A stretch of DNA of 64,000 bases, from assembly GCA_030374805.1 (NCBI GenBank), contig JARGSG010000207.1, forward strand, positions 248,001-312,000, written 5' to 3'. Positions 46,781 through 58,871 of this stretch are shown piece after piece (position 1 is the first letter of the stretch; the number at the start of each line of letters is the position of its first letter). A program made the position numbers and the translations under genes. The notes below the pieces were generated by a model. It ran no database searches. It was given only the letters and a program-made list of their open reading frames with translations, and was not told where the DNA came from. This DNA is from Gracilaria gracilis (taxonomy: Eukaryota > Rhodophyta > Florideophyceae > Gracilariales > Gracilariaceae).

Positions 46781-47587
46781 ATGAAGGCTCAGCGCAAACC
46801 CATCAACCTGTTCCTTCGCGAATATATAGCAGTCGTACTATGGACATTTAGTGTCCTGTGGCTGTTTTTCCTATCTGACACGGAATTCCTACGATCCATC
46901 AACCCAAAATTGAAGTTATTTCCCCCTTCGCAGTTGTTTTTGTCTGGTCTTGCGTACGTTGTGGGAGTTTGGGAGTTATCCGGACTTTCACTTGGTAGCC
47001 CAGTCAACCCAGCGGTCACGCTTTCTCTTTTTCTAGCTGGGAAACTCACAGCCGACGATGCGTTCGTGATGGGTATTGCACAGTTTCTGGGGCACATATT
47101 TGCCACCCTGCTTATTCATAGAGGAGCAGAAATGATATTTTAAGGTGATGCAATTGCGAGATTTGCGCCCCCACAACCGCACGAAGGTCTTTCATACATG
47201 GGTGCTGTGGCAATTGAAATAGGAGTAACGTTCTCAATGTGTGTACTAGCTTTGTCACTGAATTCAATCTTTGGAAAGAGAGCTGTCATTAAGAAATGGA
47301 GTGTGATGATTTCCATAACAATTGCCATGGTCGCCGGCGCTGGGGAGTGGACCGGTGCGTGCATGAATCTCGCTATGTCTCTTGCCCTTTCATTACCCGA
47401 GAATCTCTGGAAGAAGCAGGATATTTACTGGATTGATCCCATTTCCGGAGCTCTATTGGCTGCAGGATTGCATAGATGGTCCCTTGATGAAAAACGTCGT
47501 ATTCGACGTCTTGCTCGGAGACTTTCAAGCAGAGCCAGACCAAATATCTCTCTTCCCGCGACGGGAGACCACGAAAAGGATGAATAG
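46781..47587 (+). pseudogene. Aquaporin (MIP family) with one in-frame stop
   Basis: ATG 46781 opens a frame that continues in phase to 47587 (268 codons), with a TAA at 47141-47143 as the only interruption, so it is a recent pseudogene unless the stop is read through. Hydrophobic segments (YIAVVLWTFSVLWLFFL, QLFLSGLAYVVGVW, MGIAQFLGHIFATLL, and more after the stop) fit the family's six helices. The first half has the canonical pore motif NPA (residues 76-78, VNPAVTLSLF). The second half has NLA (TGACMNLAMSLALS) in place of NPA. The family conducts water or small solutes across membranes. The C-terminus is basic (RRIRRLARRLSSRARP). Confidence 0.75.
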
Positions 47588-48342
47588 CTCGCTTTGCTGA
47601 GGAGTACTGTACCTCACAACTAATAGTACATTTAGAGCGATCAGTTCCGTTTGGGGAATTCTGTAATCGGCTCAGAGAAGTGTTCACCCAGAGAATGCTT
47701 GAGCAGTAAGGTGATTTAATTTCACATCTTGCCCAGTGCTGGGTGGGTTTTGAGCCTGACATAATAACAGCGGTCAAGTGAGTCAGCACTTGACTCAATG
47801 CTCGTCATCCAGCAGCATGTAGGTAGATACGGTACATAGGTTTTTGCAACAAAGCTGTACATATTGGAATAATCTTCAGTAAACTAGATTATCTGGAACA
47901 CTTGACGAATGGAAAAAATTCGCTGAGACGACAAGTTCCCATACATATGATACATTCTCGCTTCCCAACCATGCAGCTGATGATAAATGATGATCCCATG
48001 AAGATGCGCGAGGGAAAGCATCACACCTTCTAAGTTGTACTCTGTAGAACGGTTCTACTCTACTGGAACGGCCCTTAAAATTCACCAGCACCCCGCAAAT
48101 CAGATGACATAATACTCCCCCTACTACTGTAGCTAGGTGTACTCGGGATTATTTCCAATCATGTCCCATCATAACGTCCACGCGGCATGCCACGACGGCA
48201 CAAGCGTGACGGCGTCATCGACCGCGCGCTCATCCAGAGTTCGATGAAGCTCGTTTCTCTTCCTTTCGTCTGCTCTTCTCTGCGCTTATCAGGGGTACAT
48301 GACATTTTGTAATCCAGGAAGTGGGAACTGGGATAGAGATAC
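47588..48342. other. Intergenic region
   Basis: Between the aquaporin and cellulose synthase relics. No further domain recognised. The part just before 48343 may be the decayed N-terminal membrane region of the cellulose synthase. Confidence 0.35.
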
Positions 48343-49310
48343 ATGAAGAAAATTGCCTGCACCATTTTCTCACACTTCGCTTTTGAAGGTATTCCACGCA
48401 TTAAGCAATGTTGCTCATCACTCGACCAACGAGACGGACCTGAAGGAAGATTTCTTCAGGGCTCTTTCGTGCGAAAAGTGAACAGTAATGTCTGCAGTTC
48501 TGTGCAACAGCTTATCAAACCCTATTCATCGAACAAATCTGTAGATCAACTCGAGTCTGGTCCTTCTCTATACCCTTCTGTTGGAGTATACATCCCATGT
48601 TACAACGAAGAAGTGCAACTCGTTCACCAGAATGTTTTAGGAGCGTTGAGGATCGATTATCCTTCGCATGGCCTCAATGTTTATCTTTGTGACGACAAAC
48701 ACGATGCTATGAAGGAGCACATGATATCCAAGCTGAAGAATCGTTACTTCAACGTGTTCTACATCGCCTGCCCGGAGCATAACCATTCCAAAGCTGGAAA
48801 CCTGAATTAAGCTCTCCAGAACACAGAGTGTGATTTGGTGGTCACTCTTGATGCCGATTTCATCCCACGACCTCACATGGTTCAACACCTCATGCCGTAC
48901 TACTATGTATGGAATCCAGAGAGTGGTTCATACGAGTTCAATTAGACTCTAGCTGTGTTTCAGACTCCGCAGCACTTCCGCAACCTTTCCGCTCACGACA
49001 GTGACCCACTTGACCAGCGTTCGTTGCTGTTCTTTGAGTTCTTTGACGTGATACAGCCCGGAAAGGACTGGTTCAATGCGTCAACAATGGTTGGTACGAA
49101 CAATCTCATCAGCCGTGCCGCTTTGAAAGAAGCGGGTTACTACCCTTATTAATCTATTACGGAGGACTCAGCCATGTCTCTCAAGTTTCATAGCCTCGGA
49201 TACCGAACGTTCTTCGTGAACGAATCACTTGCTACTGGTTTGGCCACTACTTTTCGGCACAGCAACTTGCGCGAAAGTACCTGAGATACGCTAGAAGGGC
49301 AGTTGCGCCC
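48343..49310 (+). pseudogene. Cellulose synthase (GT2) relic
   Basis: In one phase from 48343 the GT2 catalytic domain can be followed: VGVYIPCYNEEVQLVHQNVL, VYLCDDKHDA (first Asp region), HNHSKAGNLN, VVTLDADFIPRP (DxD), VFQTPQHF, GTNNLISRAALKEAG and SITEDSAMSLKFHSLGYRTF (TED). Three in-frame stops interrupt it: TAA at 48808-48810, TAG near 48945 and TAA near 49150. The phase then breaks near 49285. The QxxRW motif and all membrane helices are absent, so this is a fragment. The enzyme makes beta-1,4-glucan at the plasma membrane. The sequence style fits red-algal cellulose synthases (inference). Confidence 0.75.
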
Positions 49311-49507
49311 AAGCTAAGCAATATGAATAAGGAAAGGGTGCCGTCATTATACATCGATTTGCGAAAACAATGCTCTTCCTCTGGTGGAATGCCATGGTGC
49401 AAACACCTCCTTAAATTAGAATGGTGGGGCTCCGACGAGAAAGACAAACATAATTGAGAAAATTCGTAGGTCGGGCGTGCTCGGCAGTTTTACTGGGTAA
49501 CAATACC

Positions 49508-50701
49508 TCAAACCTCTTTTTCAAACTCTTCATACTCTCTTTCGTTATTGACCCAGTCTGCCTCACCAGATATAGATTGTGCGTGTTGCAGCATATGCTG
49601 CCAACTGTGAAATCTGGGAAGCTCTTGAGGTGCATCCGCGTTGTAGGCTGCGCAGTAGTTGGCATAAGCATTCGGGCCCACCATGCCAAGTTTTCGCATT
49701 ATATATTCATCCATATACCCAAGAGATCTGTGCAGTTGCACACACCCTCGTTTCAAAGAATGGCCGGTAAATGCAAGAGCATCTGCAGATCATACTCCAA
49801 TGTCCTGTAGTCGAGTACGCATAAAAGACACAAACTTCTTAGAGCTCAATGCCTTCTCAAAAACGAGTTTTTTTCCTCCTCTTGTTTCTACCATATCCGA
49901 GAAAAGGTATCCCTCTTCGTTTCCTCTAATTAAAAGCCAGGTTTGAATCGCAATAAATGGATCCATATAAACCGAGTAGCATAACGGCGTGTTCCCATCC
50001 CAGTCAGATATTTCGTAAACGCGTTCCACCGTAGAGTTTTTTATTGCAATAGGAAGCTTGATCGTTGCAGTTTGCCGTCCGATAGATACATGTTTCATCT
50101 CTAATTTGGCGATTTTATCATATCTGAACCCCAAGTAAAGAGCAAGAACAGATATAGAATGGAAAATGATATCCATTATATCTGTAGAAGCGGAACTGAA
50201 CCAGTATCTTTCGGCGTGATCACAAACAATTTCGGCTGTCATTGGTCTTGCTCTTAGCTTAACACCACCAAACCTAGCTAAATTAACACGATAAGCCCTA
50301 CGAAAGCGTTCAAAGTCGACGTTTCCAATCAATGGATTTCCAGAAGCCACATTCCTAGAAACATCGCAATGCCAGGTTTCTCTGTGACCATGTTCTGCGT
50401 AGAGTAGTCACAACCCTTGACCGTACCCGCCGAATGTGTCGACTTTAAGAGCAGTGATGGTGTTATGTCGGCAAGTTTGCACTAATAGGTTCATAAGAAG
50501 CTCTGTCGTCTTGGGGGAGACATTGATGGGATCTGTCACTTTGTGCTCTTTGGCGAATGGATATAAAAGCTTCCTAACCTTTTCCAGATTCCTTAGTTTA
50601 GATTGACTGTAGGAATCATTTAGTATATTCTGTACTGAGATGAGATGGTCCGAAGGATTCTCGAGTATATTCGGACTTGCAGGAATAGAGCTCGTACTCA
50701 T
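49508..50701 (-). pseudogene. Crypton-like tyrosine recombinase 2, two in-frame stops
   Basis: ATG 50701 opens a 398-codon phase that is interrupted only by TGA at 50408-50410 and TGA at 49790-49792, with no shift. It aligns along its length with the intact copy at 62-63 kb: GNPLIGNVDFERFRRAYRVN, LGFRYDKIAKL (catalytic Arg), IKNSTVERVYEI, GHSLKRGCVQLHR (His/Arg box) and GPNAYANYCAAY (Tyr region). In the intact copy the first stop corresponds to Arg and the second to Gly, both one base change from TGA. Cryptons move through a circular form using this recombinase and lack TIRs. The GCR1_C-like partner lies about 0.9 kb upstream on the same strand. Confidence 0.75.
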
Positions 50702-51026
50702 GATTGCATATGAAAATTGCCGTCTCTACCAAAAGGGCGATCAAAGAGCGATTGAACAACGACAGAGAAAAAGTTGGAAGCAATCAACCGTGTACAGTTA
50801 CAAATAGCTAGGTAGTTGTTGATATTTTCGTTCAGCGGTACTCAGTCCACATTTGTTCTCCAGACTTCGGATGCAATAGCAAGGATTTACTGATGTTGTC
50901 TGGAAGCCCCATGCCAAGAAACACAATCGATAACAAAAGTATATTTATCTTCTATTTATTGTGAAGGTTCAACCTTGCGCTGTGCCCACTGTGTACCTTC
51001 CCAGCGGCTGTTCACATAATTAAGAT

Positions 51027-51415
51027 GTAAAAGTAGAGGAGCAGTGGTGGGCTGTGCCCACAATTGCACCTATGTAGTGGCTCCTTGCATGTCTCAGCCA
51101 TGCAAGTAGAAGAGCAATCGTGGGCTGTGCCCCCGATTGCAGCTCTGCAATAGCTGCTTGCAACAGCTGCTTGCTTGCTGCGGCCGTGCAAATAGGAGAG
51201 CAGTCGTTGGCTGTGCCTACGATAGCAACTCGGCAGCGTTTGCTTGCACGGTACAGTCGTATAAGTAGGAGAGCAGTCGTGGGCTGTGCCCACGATTGCA
51301 CATTTGCAGCGGCTGCCCACATGGCTGCGTCGTGGAGGAGGAGGAGCAGTCGTGGGCTGTGCCCGCGATTTATCCTCAGCAGCTGCTGCTTACATGGCTG
51401 TGCCGTGCAGTTTGG
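51027..51415. repeat. Minisatellite, about five units of ~73 bp
   Basis: Each unit carries AGTAGGAGAGCAGTCGTGGG followed by CTGTGCCCACGATTGCA and a variable half. The core contains the palindrome TGGGC-TGT-GCCCA. It lies between the Crypton-like recombinase relic and its GCR1_C-like partner. Frames on both strands across it are repeat artefacts. Confidence 0.8.
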
Positions 51416-51589
51416 TGCCGTGTACTTTGGTTGGCTCTTCTCCCGTCTCCACACCACAACTGTTCTTCAACAATCAAAGGTTCTGGTAATACTCGATTCC
51501 CAATTGTATCTATTGGCGTATGACCGGCCGCAGATCGGAAAGTCTGTCTCTCTGTCCTTTGTAAGAGCAGTAGCTTAACTTCAAATGGG

Positions 51590-52224
51590 TGTGGAACGTT
51601 CGTGTTCAAAGAAATGCTCTTTAAGAGGAAGAGGTGTACCGGTTGAAATCTTCCATGGTCTCCAAAGCGCCAAAGTCGAATCAGTTCTTCGATCGATTTA
51701 GGCAGCCCAGGAATATATTGCCGAATTCTACCCTAAACTATAGAAAATCGAGGCGTACTACTGCGATTCCTGACTTTTTCTTTGAAACAAGTAAAGCAGT
51801 CATGGCCAAGAGCTCTTTTTGGTTTTCTTGACTATTCGCACAATTGTTTAGTACGCAGAAGAGCAGTTGTTGTGGTTGAACGATTGTCGCGTTCCTCAGT
51901 CGTCGATGATTTCTTGTTTTCCACTTCTGTATTTTTTTGCGTCGTTTTCATCCGCCGACGTCGTAGAACATACATTCGCCAAAGTAGGGCTTGTTCAACA
52001 ACACTTGAGAACTGTTTGGATGAACAAATTCTTGGTTTTTGGGTTGGTACTCCATTTCCGGGACGTTGTAGGGCTTTTGGTGGGTTGTATTTAAATAAGG
52101 AACTTGCCTGAATAAGAATCGCGTCAAACTTTCTGGCTTCATCGAACAAAATTTGGGGTGGGACTTGGAATCTCACGCCACATCCACCTCCTTGTCGAGC
52201 CCTTTCTGGTCCTTTTCTTTCCAT
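51590..52224 (-). pseudogene. GCR1_C-like domain gene 2, two in-frame stops
   Basis: ATG 52224 starts MERKGPERARQGGGCGVRFQ, matching MERLGYIPAIQGGGAGVGFK of the copy at 61.4 kb. The phase continues to YIPGLPKSIEELIRLWRFG and FQPVHLFL, matching FIPDLPGTIEDVVRLWRYG and FKPVRLYL there, then diverges. Two TAG codons (near 51832 and 51733) interrupt it without any shift. The second half of the domain is missing. It sits 5' of the recombinase relic on the same strand, across the minisatellite. Confidence 0.65.
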
Positions 52225-54346
52225 TGTTGCTAATTATTAGAAGGGAACTATTGAGGAAGATGTGCATGAAGTAGGACACTGGGCTGTTAGTTGCTTGGTT
52301 CAAGGATACTATACGCAGTAAATGTACACATCGTCTTGCTACAGGTATCGATACATTTATGGTTCCCGATACATATAAGATTTGATTTTTTAAAGTTGCT
52401 GCCTACCACTGGAACACAGCTGTCCATGAGATGCTGTCGGGAGCTCACCCTCCAGAACTTCACCTGACCAAATACTGCCAGGTCTCTGGCAAAAACGGAG
52501 TCGCTGTCGTGGGCGCAGGGGGGCCAAATCTTCCCTGTCTCCAGCGATGGAGATCAATCGCTATTACATGCATTTCATAGTGTAGTCATCTCCTGAATGA
52601 GGCACTCGTCGAACTACTCTGACGACAAAAACCTATATAAATCGGAGAAGGTTCTTTCCATAACATCTGTTTTATCCTCCGCTCGTTCACAAGAACTATT
52701 TTCATTTTGCATAAAAAGTCACAGTCTTTGTTCCTACTACTGCGAGACAACTTGTGTTGGATAATGGGGAGACCGGCATTTAATTCTTGGATCTTTAGAT
52801 ATGTGTGGAACACTGCACCTATATACACGACTTTGATTCAATAACACCCACACCAGTAGCACAGAATTCATCTCTGTAATTCTCACAAAACTACGACTTA
52901 TCTCAAAAGATACGCTCCTCCTCAACTGCGTTTCCATACCATAGTCGAATTATCAACCAAAGGATTAAAACGCCAACACAGCCAGTTGCGTCGGATACGT
53001 GCCGTACTAACCTCAACAACATCAGCAGCCAGCGCTCCAGGATTTTTCGCCTGGAACCTACCTTTCAAGTGTTCAACCACCACAATCTGCTGTAATGAAC
53101 GACACTATGGCTGCGCAGCAGCCATTTACGCCTTCTGCTCAAGACAATACGCAAGGTGGTGGAAACGCTTGGTTTGGCTTGCCTACTGCTTGTGCTTATT
53201 GCTTGTTTGCATGGTTACATATATTGTTTGAACTTCTAAGGTTCTGAAATTGCGTTTATTTCATTGTAACTGCTGTGTTATACACCATTTGTTTGTTTGT
53301 TTGCTTTCGTTTGTTTCTTCGAGACGCTATCTTTCTTCGTTGTGCAACGTGTGGTTTGCTTGGGGTCTCCGTCCTTGGATCCATTAATGCATTATAGCTC
53401 TCGAGAATTTGAAGTTAGTCAAATTCAAACTCTGGCTTTTAAGATGCCCTTATTCCTGTTCAGATGAAAGTGTGAAACACCTCTCTCAACGAAAAGACAC
53501 GTATACTTACAACCGTTGCAAACAAAATAATTGTCACATGATACATATGCTATTGATGCGCTGATGCACTATCAAGATGCCTATTAAAAAACTCTTTTCG
53601 CGCATATTAAGGAATTGTTGTATTTATACAATAAAGATCTCCCACACCAGGTAACGTTGCTGTTGCACTCACTGTAACCATCTTTTGGTCCGTTTTCGTG
53701 AAGGCCAACTGCAGTCCCCGCTTTGTTTTCTCATCAGCGTGCTGGGCACCAATAAACAAAATCAAACACAGCTTCGTTTGTAGGTATAACGTTCCAGTAA
53801 ATTGTAAAGCGTTGTTGTTTTGTCCAAGGTGTGTCTGGTATTGCAGGTGAAGATTGTGCACACTTCTTGTCTCACACTTCAACCTTGTTCGCATTAGTGG
53901 CGTTGTAGATAAGAAGAGACATATGCAGTCTTGGTGGCAGTGTACTATCAAAGCAAAGTACGATTTCTAAAATTATAACGTAGAATAAACTGTTAATGTA
54001 ATAAGGAATACCAGCTTCGAAACAGGTGGTTATGAGCTTAGTTTATGATTGACGCCAACTATCAATACGAGAGACAGGATTGTAGTAGTTCTTAAGCTGT
54101 TAAGAACATCACTGAAAGAACTAAATTGGTACATATTCTGCATTACTTAGGGACTTTTTAGTTTGAATATGTTTTGAAATTCATAGTAGCATTACTTCTT
54201 GTACTGTTACTTTGATTTCCAAAACCGCAGTGAAGAAGGAGAAACCGCAAGGGTAGTGCATATTCTGCACTACACTTTCCGGAAGCCGCTGATCACGTTT
54301 TACCTTCATATCCAGGAGTTGCATTTGGATGCCGTCCTAATTGGGT
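52225..54346. other. Long intergenic stretch
   Basis: No gene could be supported. A plus-strand fragment near 52390-52560 (YHWNTAVHEMLSGAHPPELH) looks coding-like but matches nothing recognised. A 114-codon minus-strand frame at 53607-53951 has no domain. The rest is AT-rich with short homopolymer runs. Confidence 0.35.
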
Positions 54347-54347
54347 A

Positions 54348-56855
54348 CCGTTCCTAAAAGGCTCAAATTGGACACTTTTTCAAAAACATTCGTTTATCTC
54401 GAAACTGGGCGAGATTGACCTTTCACAGACCAGTGCAATCGCTTTCCCGCCCTCTCTTCTGTCCACGTACTGACGCTCATGGCTAGAGTACGACAACCTA
54501 CTCCAGCGCACCTTCAGAACCACTTGCAACTACACCATTTTTGCAGAACTCGTGCGGGGTCGGCTGTGGAAGCTCGGCCGACCCCAAAACGCCGAGCACG
54601 ACCGCTCCAACAACGTCAGCCGCATTCTGAGCAGCGCACAACAAACTTGCAGAAAAGCCCTTTGCAGAACGAGTGAGTTGCTTTCTTCGTTCTTTCCTTA
54701 TCAAGCGCATACAATCCTTAGACACGCGATGAGCATATGACTGTAACTGCTTTCGTGTCCGCTCATACTGCCTCCGCTGATGCTCTTCCAGCTTTCTCTC
54801 TTGGGCTTTTTGCCTCTCCGCCTCTCTTTTTTCCTTCTCGGTGGCCTGACGCTGCGCTTCAAGAGCAGCCTTTCTGTTTTTCTCCTCTTTCAAAGAGTTT
54901 TTCTTTCTATACTCTTGTATCATTTTCCCGACGGTTTTAAGTTCAGCCGGTGCACCGCAGTCATATGCAACAGATTTTGGCTTGACAAATCCACTACCCA
55001 CCAGTTCTCGTTGCGTCTTCAAAGGCGAGATACGGTTCATGATGATGTTGTGAGCATACTCTGCGCTTTTGAGCAGTTCCGTCATTCGCTTCACTTTCTC
55101 TGCTTCCGCAAGGCCTGCCTCAAAGATTGTTCTAGCCTTCGTCAGCACCTCAGCGTCTGTTCTACGGACACGAACGCGCGGTACCCTTCCTGCTACAGAG
55201 TCTACCGTTGGTATTGTCACAGTCGTGAGTTCTTCTTTTTTGGCCTTGAAGCGGTTTGGAAACTGGGGATTGAATGGAAACACTCCTGTGCCTTCGAATG
55301 ATGCTTTGACCACTGGGACTGTGATGGTTTCATGAGCATAAATGGCGCACGCAAAATTAAACCGTGGAGTTCTTGTTTCGGGGATTGCAGATCGGTTGAA
55401 TGAGTCCCGAATATATCGAATAGACTCTTGAAAGGTTTTATTAATCCTTTGGTCGCAGGGCTGAAGAATATGGGAGGTGTTTGCAGGCTTCACCACTGCA
55501 AAGCAGTTGTTCTTTTGGCATTCAAGGACCCATTCGAAGCCCTTTCTCGACGAATGACCGTCCATCGTCAAGAGATATGATTGAGATTCAGGCACGTGTT
55601 GGCGCACGAAAATGTTCACGTGCTTTACGAAAGCTGCAAGAATTTCTGATGTCATGGAACCATTCTCTGTGCACTTTACGACAGCGTCTTTTGGCATCCA
55701 ATGAGGCCTTTGAAATGGCCTGCAAATTCCTTCGCTCTCCCTATAGACGTCAGGGAGGGGCTCGAACCAAGCTGACATCACGTTTTTCTCGGCTATGATG
55801 TAGAACGGAGGTGCTTTCAGCCCGGATGCCGAACATACGATGACTGCTGTGATATGTTTGTCCACACCCTGCACCTTCTGAGCAACTCGACACCCACCGT
55901 GTTTTGAATTGGATGCTCCGAAAGACTTGACGTCCTTGCCCCAAGTGGAGTCTACGTTTGTCTCGTCCATGTTCCAAACGCGGTTTGGGTCTGTTATCAG
56001 GCCTTTGTTTTCTTCACCCAGTTTCCCAACGACGTCGAAGAAGGTCTTGACATGCTCGTAGTTTTCTCCCTTCAGCTTGGAATTGTCCTTTGGATAGAAT
56101 GTTTTATAGGAAAGCTCGCGATGGCGAGCGCGAAAAGATCGAATGGCATCATTTCAAGGTACACCACTCTTCCCCCCACGTCGATTTTCACCCGCAATAT
56201 GTGCCATAACCTGCTTTAATGTGTCGTTATCAGCCGCGAAGCCTCGCTCTGCCGCTTCGAGCATCCTCGCGACATTCATTTTCTCTTCAGCGGCTGTAAG
56301 AACTGTCTTTCCCCCAATTTGAGATTTGGAAGAGTTAGAAATGTGCCGCTGTATGGCAGCTTCATTCTTGGTATCAACTAATGCTTTCAGGTTGTATATG
56401 AGGGATTTGCCGAGGGATGTGACTGCGCGTATGGAGCCGATAAAATGCTTTTTCTCTTTGTCTTTGAGCATGGAGAATGCAATTTGCTTCATTCTCCGGC
56501 GGTTTTCGGCCCGCAGCTTACCTTTTTTGTGGTGGGTTGCTTTCCACCGCATAGAGAGAGCCATAATGGGCAGTGATAGGCGTCAAGGAGTCTTGAGACT
56601 CTGGGTTCTGGACGTAGAGAAAACTATAAAATCATGCTGCACAGTTTTTATCCTGTGCAAGGTATATGTTTATATGTTCTACGAGCTACCACCTTTTGAA
56701 AGTGGCGCGTTTTTGGGTTCATTCTCTTTGTCTCATTGAGACAATTTCAGAGAGCCGAATGGATTCGGAAATGAGCTATTAGGCTCGGAGATAGGGACCC
56801 ATCAAGGAAATGTTCCACAGCGGACCTTTTTCCAAAATGAGCCTTTTAGGAACGG
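54348..56855 (-). mobile_element. pogo-type element 4, nearly whole, with TIRs and TA duplication
   Basis: The element is 2508 bp. The ends are inverted repeats starting CCGTTCCTAAAAGGCTCA, identical over 18 bp (54348-54365 and 56838-56855) and followed by a looser match. Each is flanked by TA (54346-54347 and 56856-56857), the pogo/Tc1 target duplication. The single gene inside has one in-frame stop. Confidence 0.85.
54498..56564 (-). pseudogene. pogo-type (DDE_1) transposase 4, one in-frame TGA
   Basis: ATG 56564 opens a 689-codon phase to 54498, interrupted only by TGA at 56154-56156. The N-terminal third is basic and probably DNA-binding (RWKATHHKKGKLRAENRRRM). After the stop the sequence continues NDAIRSFRARHRELSYK and then the catalytic core: VWNMDETNVDS, LLTMDGHSSRKG and LQPCDQRINKTF, all three Asp present with 35 residues between the second and third (DD35D). 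A long Lys/Glu/Arg-rich coiled-coil tail follows. Differs enough from copies 1-3 to be another subfamily. The gene fills the element whose TIRs lie at 54348 and 56855. Confidence 0.82.
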
Positions 56856-56857
56856 TA

Positions 56858-57149
56858 CAGACAAAGGCTCATACGGTTGAATCTTTGTTTAACAAAACCG
56901 TTGTTTGCGCCGATGAACTCTTATCTGTACCCATTTGGTGGAAAGAAATTGATATTCAAGAAAAGAAATTGGCTTTTCGTGCGTATTGAGTCACCAGTGG
57001 TGACGTATTTGGTGTAAAGTACAGTAAATCCCTCCGAATACGCTACCTGTAAGATTTGATTTCAAAATTTCTGGTCAAAAGTGCTCCATGTTTAACTTTT
57101 AGGACGTTTTAACGACAAAGCCGTTCAGTGTGGTAGCCTCCTGCTTCTT
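56858..57149. other. Spacer between the pogo-type element and the palindrome
   Basis: No coding feature recognised. Confidence 0.3.
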
Positions 57150-57266
57150 GATGTCCGTTCTGTACCTTTGTAAGGCAAGCGGCGTGACGTAAACTATGTA
57201 GGCCGCAAAGCGGCCTACACAGCTTACCTCACGCCGCTTGCCTTACAAAGGTACAGAACGGACATC
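57150..57266. repeat. 117-bp palindrome
   Basis: Two 57-bp arms (GATGTCCGTTCTGTACCTTT... and its reverse complement) flank a 3-base centre (AAA) around 57208 and differ at only three positions. The strand could fold into a long GC-rich hairpin. No open frame. Confidence 0.92.
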
Positions 57267-58871
57267 AATATACCATTACCTGCCATAAGAATTGCGTAAT
57301 TTGGCTAGAAACTGCGACAAAATTTATGGCAGTAACTTCTGCTCTAAGCAGCATCAAACAGTCCACAAGCAAGCGGGAACCTTTTCCAGTGCGTGACTCT
57401 GTAAGGCTTCGCACAGCCGAGCAGCCTGACAAAACATTAAGATCATTTTGGTAGCCTTGCTCCATAAGCCCGCGATGACGACGACGACGGCGACGACAGC
57501 AACGACGCGCGCGTGTGCGGGCACACACAGCAGCACGTACGCAACGTGTGCAATGCATGCCACGCATGCCACGACAAATTACACTGCCCATTGCAGCCGT
57601 AATCGTCGTCAACATCGCCGACGCAAACGTCGTTGCCTTCGCCGTCCGAGAGGCCGTCTCTGTCTTATCGTAGCACCAAATGTGGTCATAGTGGCCACCG
57701 CATCAGCCATCATCGCCTCGGCTGCAACACGCGCCGTAGCGTTGGGCGCGCGTTGCGCTTGGCCACAGCGACGGCGGCAGATGCGGGTGCAGAAGCTGCA
57801 AACTGAAAGTACGCCACTTGCGCTCCCATCAACGCGGACGCCGATGCAGACAGCGTGCGGCAAGCACTCTAACCGGAAGCCAGAGTTAGTGTGAATCTGC
57901 TCGCATATGTGTGCAAGCATGCAACCGCCGGCACAGCACGCGCGCCCCCAACGAACGCCGAGCGAAATCACTGACTAGCTTATTGTGGCTCGCAGGGAAG
58001 CAACTCGCGAGGGTGGTGCTGTGCAAACCTCGTGAGTGCGCTTAGGTGTTGCACATGACGTTCGTGATTCAATGGGACCATCGACGGGAGAATAACCTGC
58101 GCTACATGCTGCAGATAAAGGCAGAGATCAAAAAGCGACGATGCTCAACTTGGAGGGTATGTCGCAGGGCGGAGGGTGAAGAGTCACAGCTCTGCAACTT
58201 GGGTGTTGCAGTACGCCAGCTGACATATCCGAGCACGGCGGCTGTCCAGCGAGAGAACTTGCGCCGCCGCATCTGCCATCCCCGTCGCCATGGAAAGCTC
58301 TGTCGTCTTCTGTGGATCAACCGCCATTTCCATCGCTGGTGCATCTCACTCAGCCGTCGCTTCCCATCTGTAACCAGTCTCACCATCGCGACCTCACCTG
58401 GGGCTGCCGTCGCCACCACAATCCCCATGGACCTCTCAATCGGAAAAAAAGTCACCTCACAACCCCAACCGCCGTCGTCACTGCGGCCATAACTGCTGTG
58501 TCCCACGCCGCCAAAACCGCAGTCACCTGCACCGCTGCAACCACTGTAGCTTCCCGAAATACCGATGCTGTCGTCGCCGAAACCACCGCCGTTCTCGCCG
58601 CAATAATCGCCGCGGCCTCGAAGCCCCAACCACCGTCGACGGTGCTGTAATCTCCATCGTCATTACCGTCGTCACAGTCTTCGCACGTGTGCAGCTTTCT
58701 TTTGGGCGTGCTCCAGCGCAGCGTACTGCAGGTCGTGGAAATTGTGGCACAAATGTAGCTGCAAGGGCAGTTGCTTGCGCGCACCTACCGCATATGGGCG
58801 CCGCTGCCGCTGGTGGCAATGCTGCTTTCGGGGAGACCATTTTTATCTCAAAGACACACCGAGGCACTGTT
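57267..58871. other. GC-rich low-complexity stretch
   Basis: From about 57470 to 58800 the sequence is rich in GAC/GCC/CGC-type triplets, and long frames are open on both strands, which is what such composition gives by chance. The translations are Ala/Thr/Arg runs without domains. No gene called. It could be an expanded microsatellite or the GC-rich flank of the neighbouring RING gene. Confidence 0.4.

Noticed and set aside
42463-56564. Stop-codon reassignment as explanation for the in-frame stops
   Set aside because: TAA, TAG and TGA all interrupt genes, while open genes also end normally at them; no single reassignment explains this.
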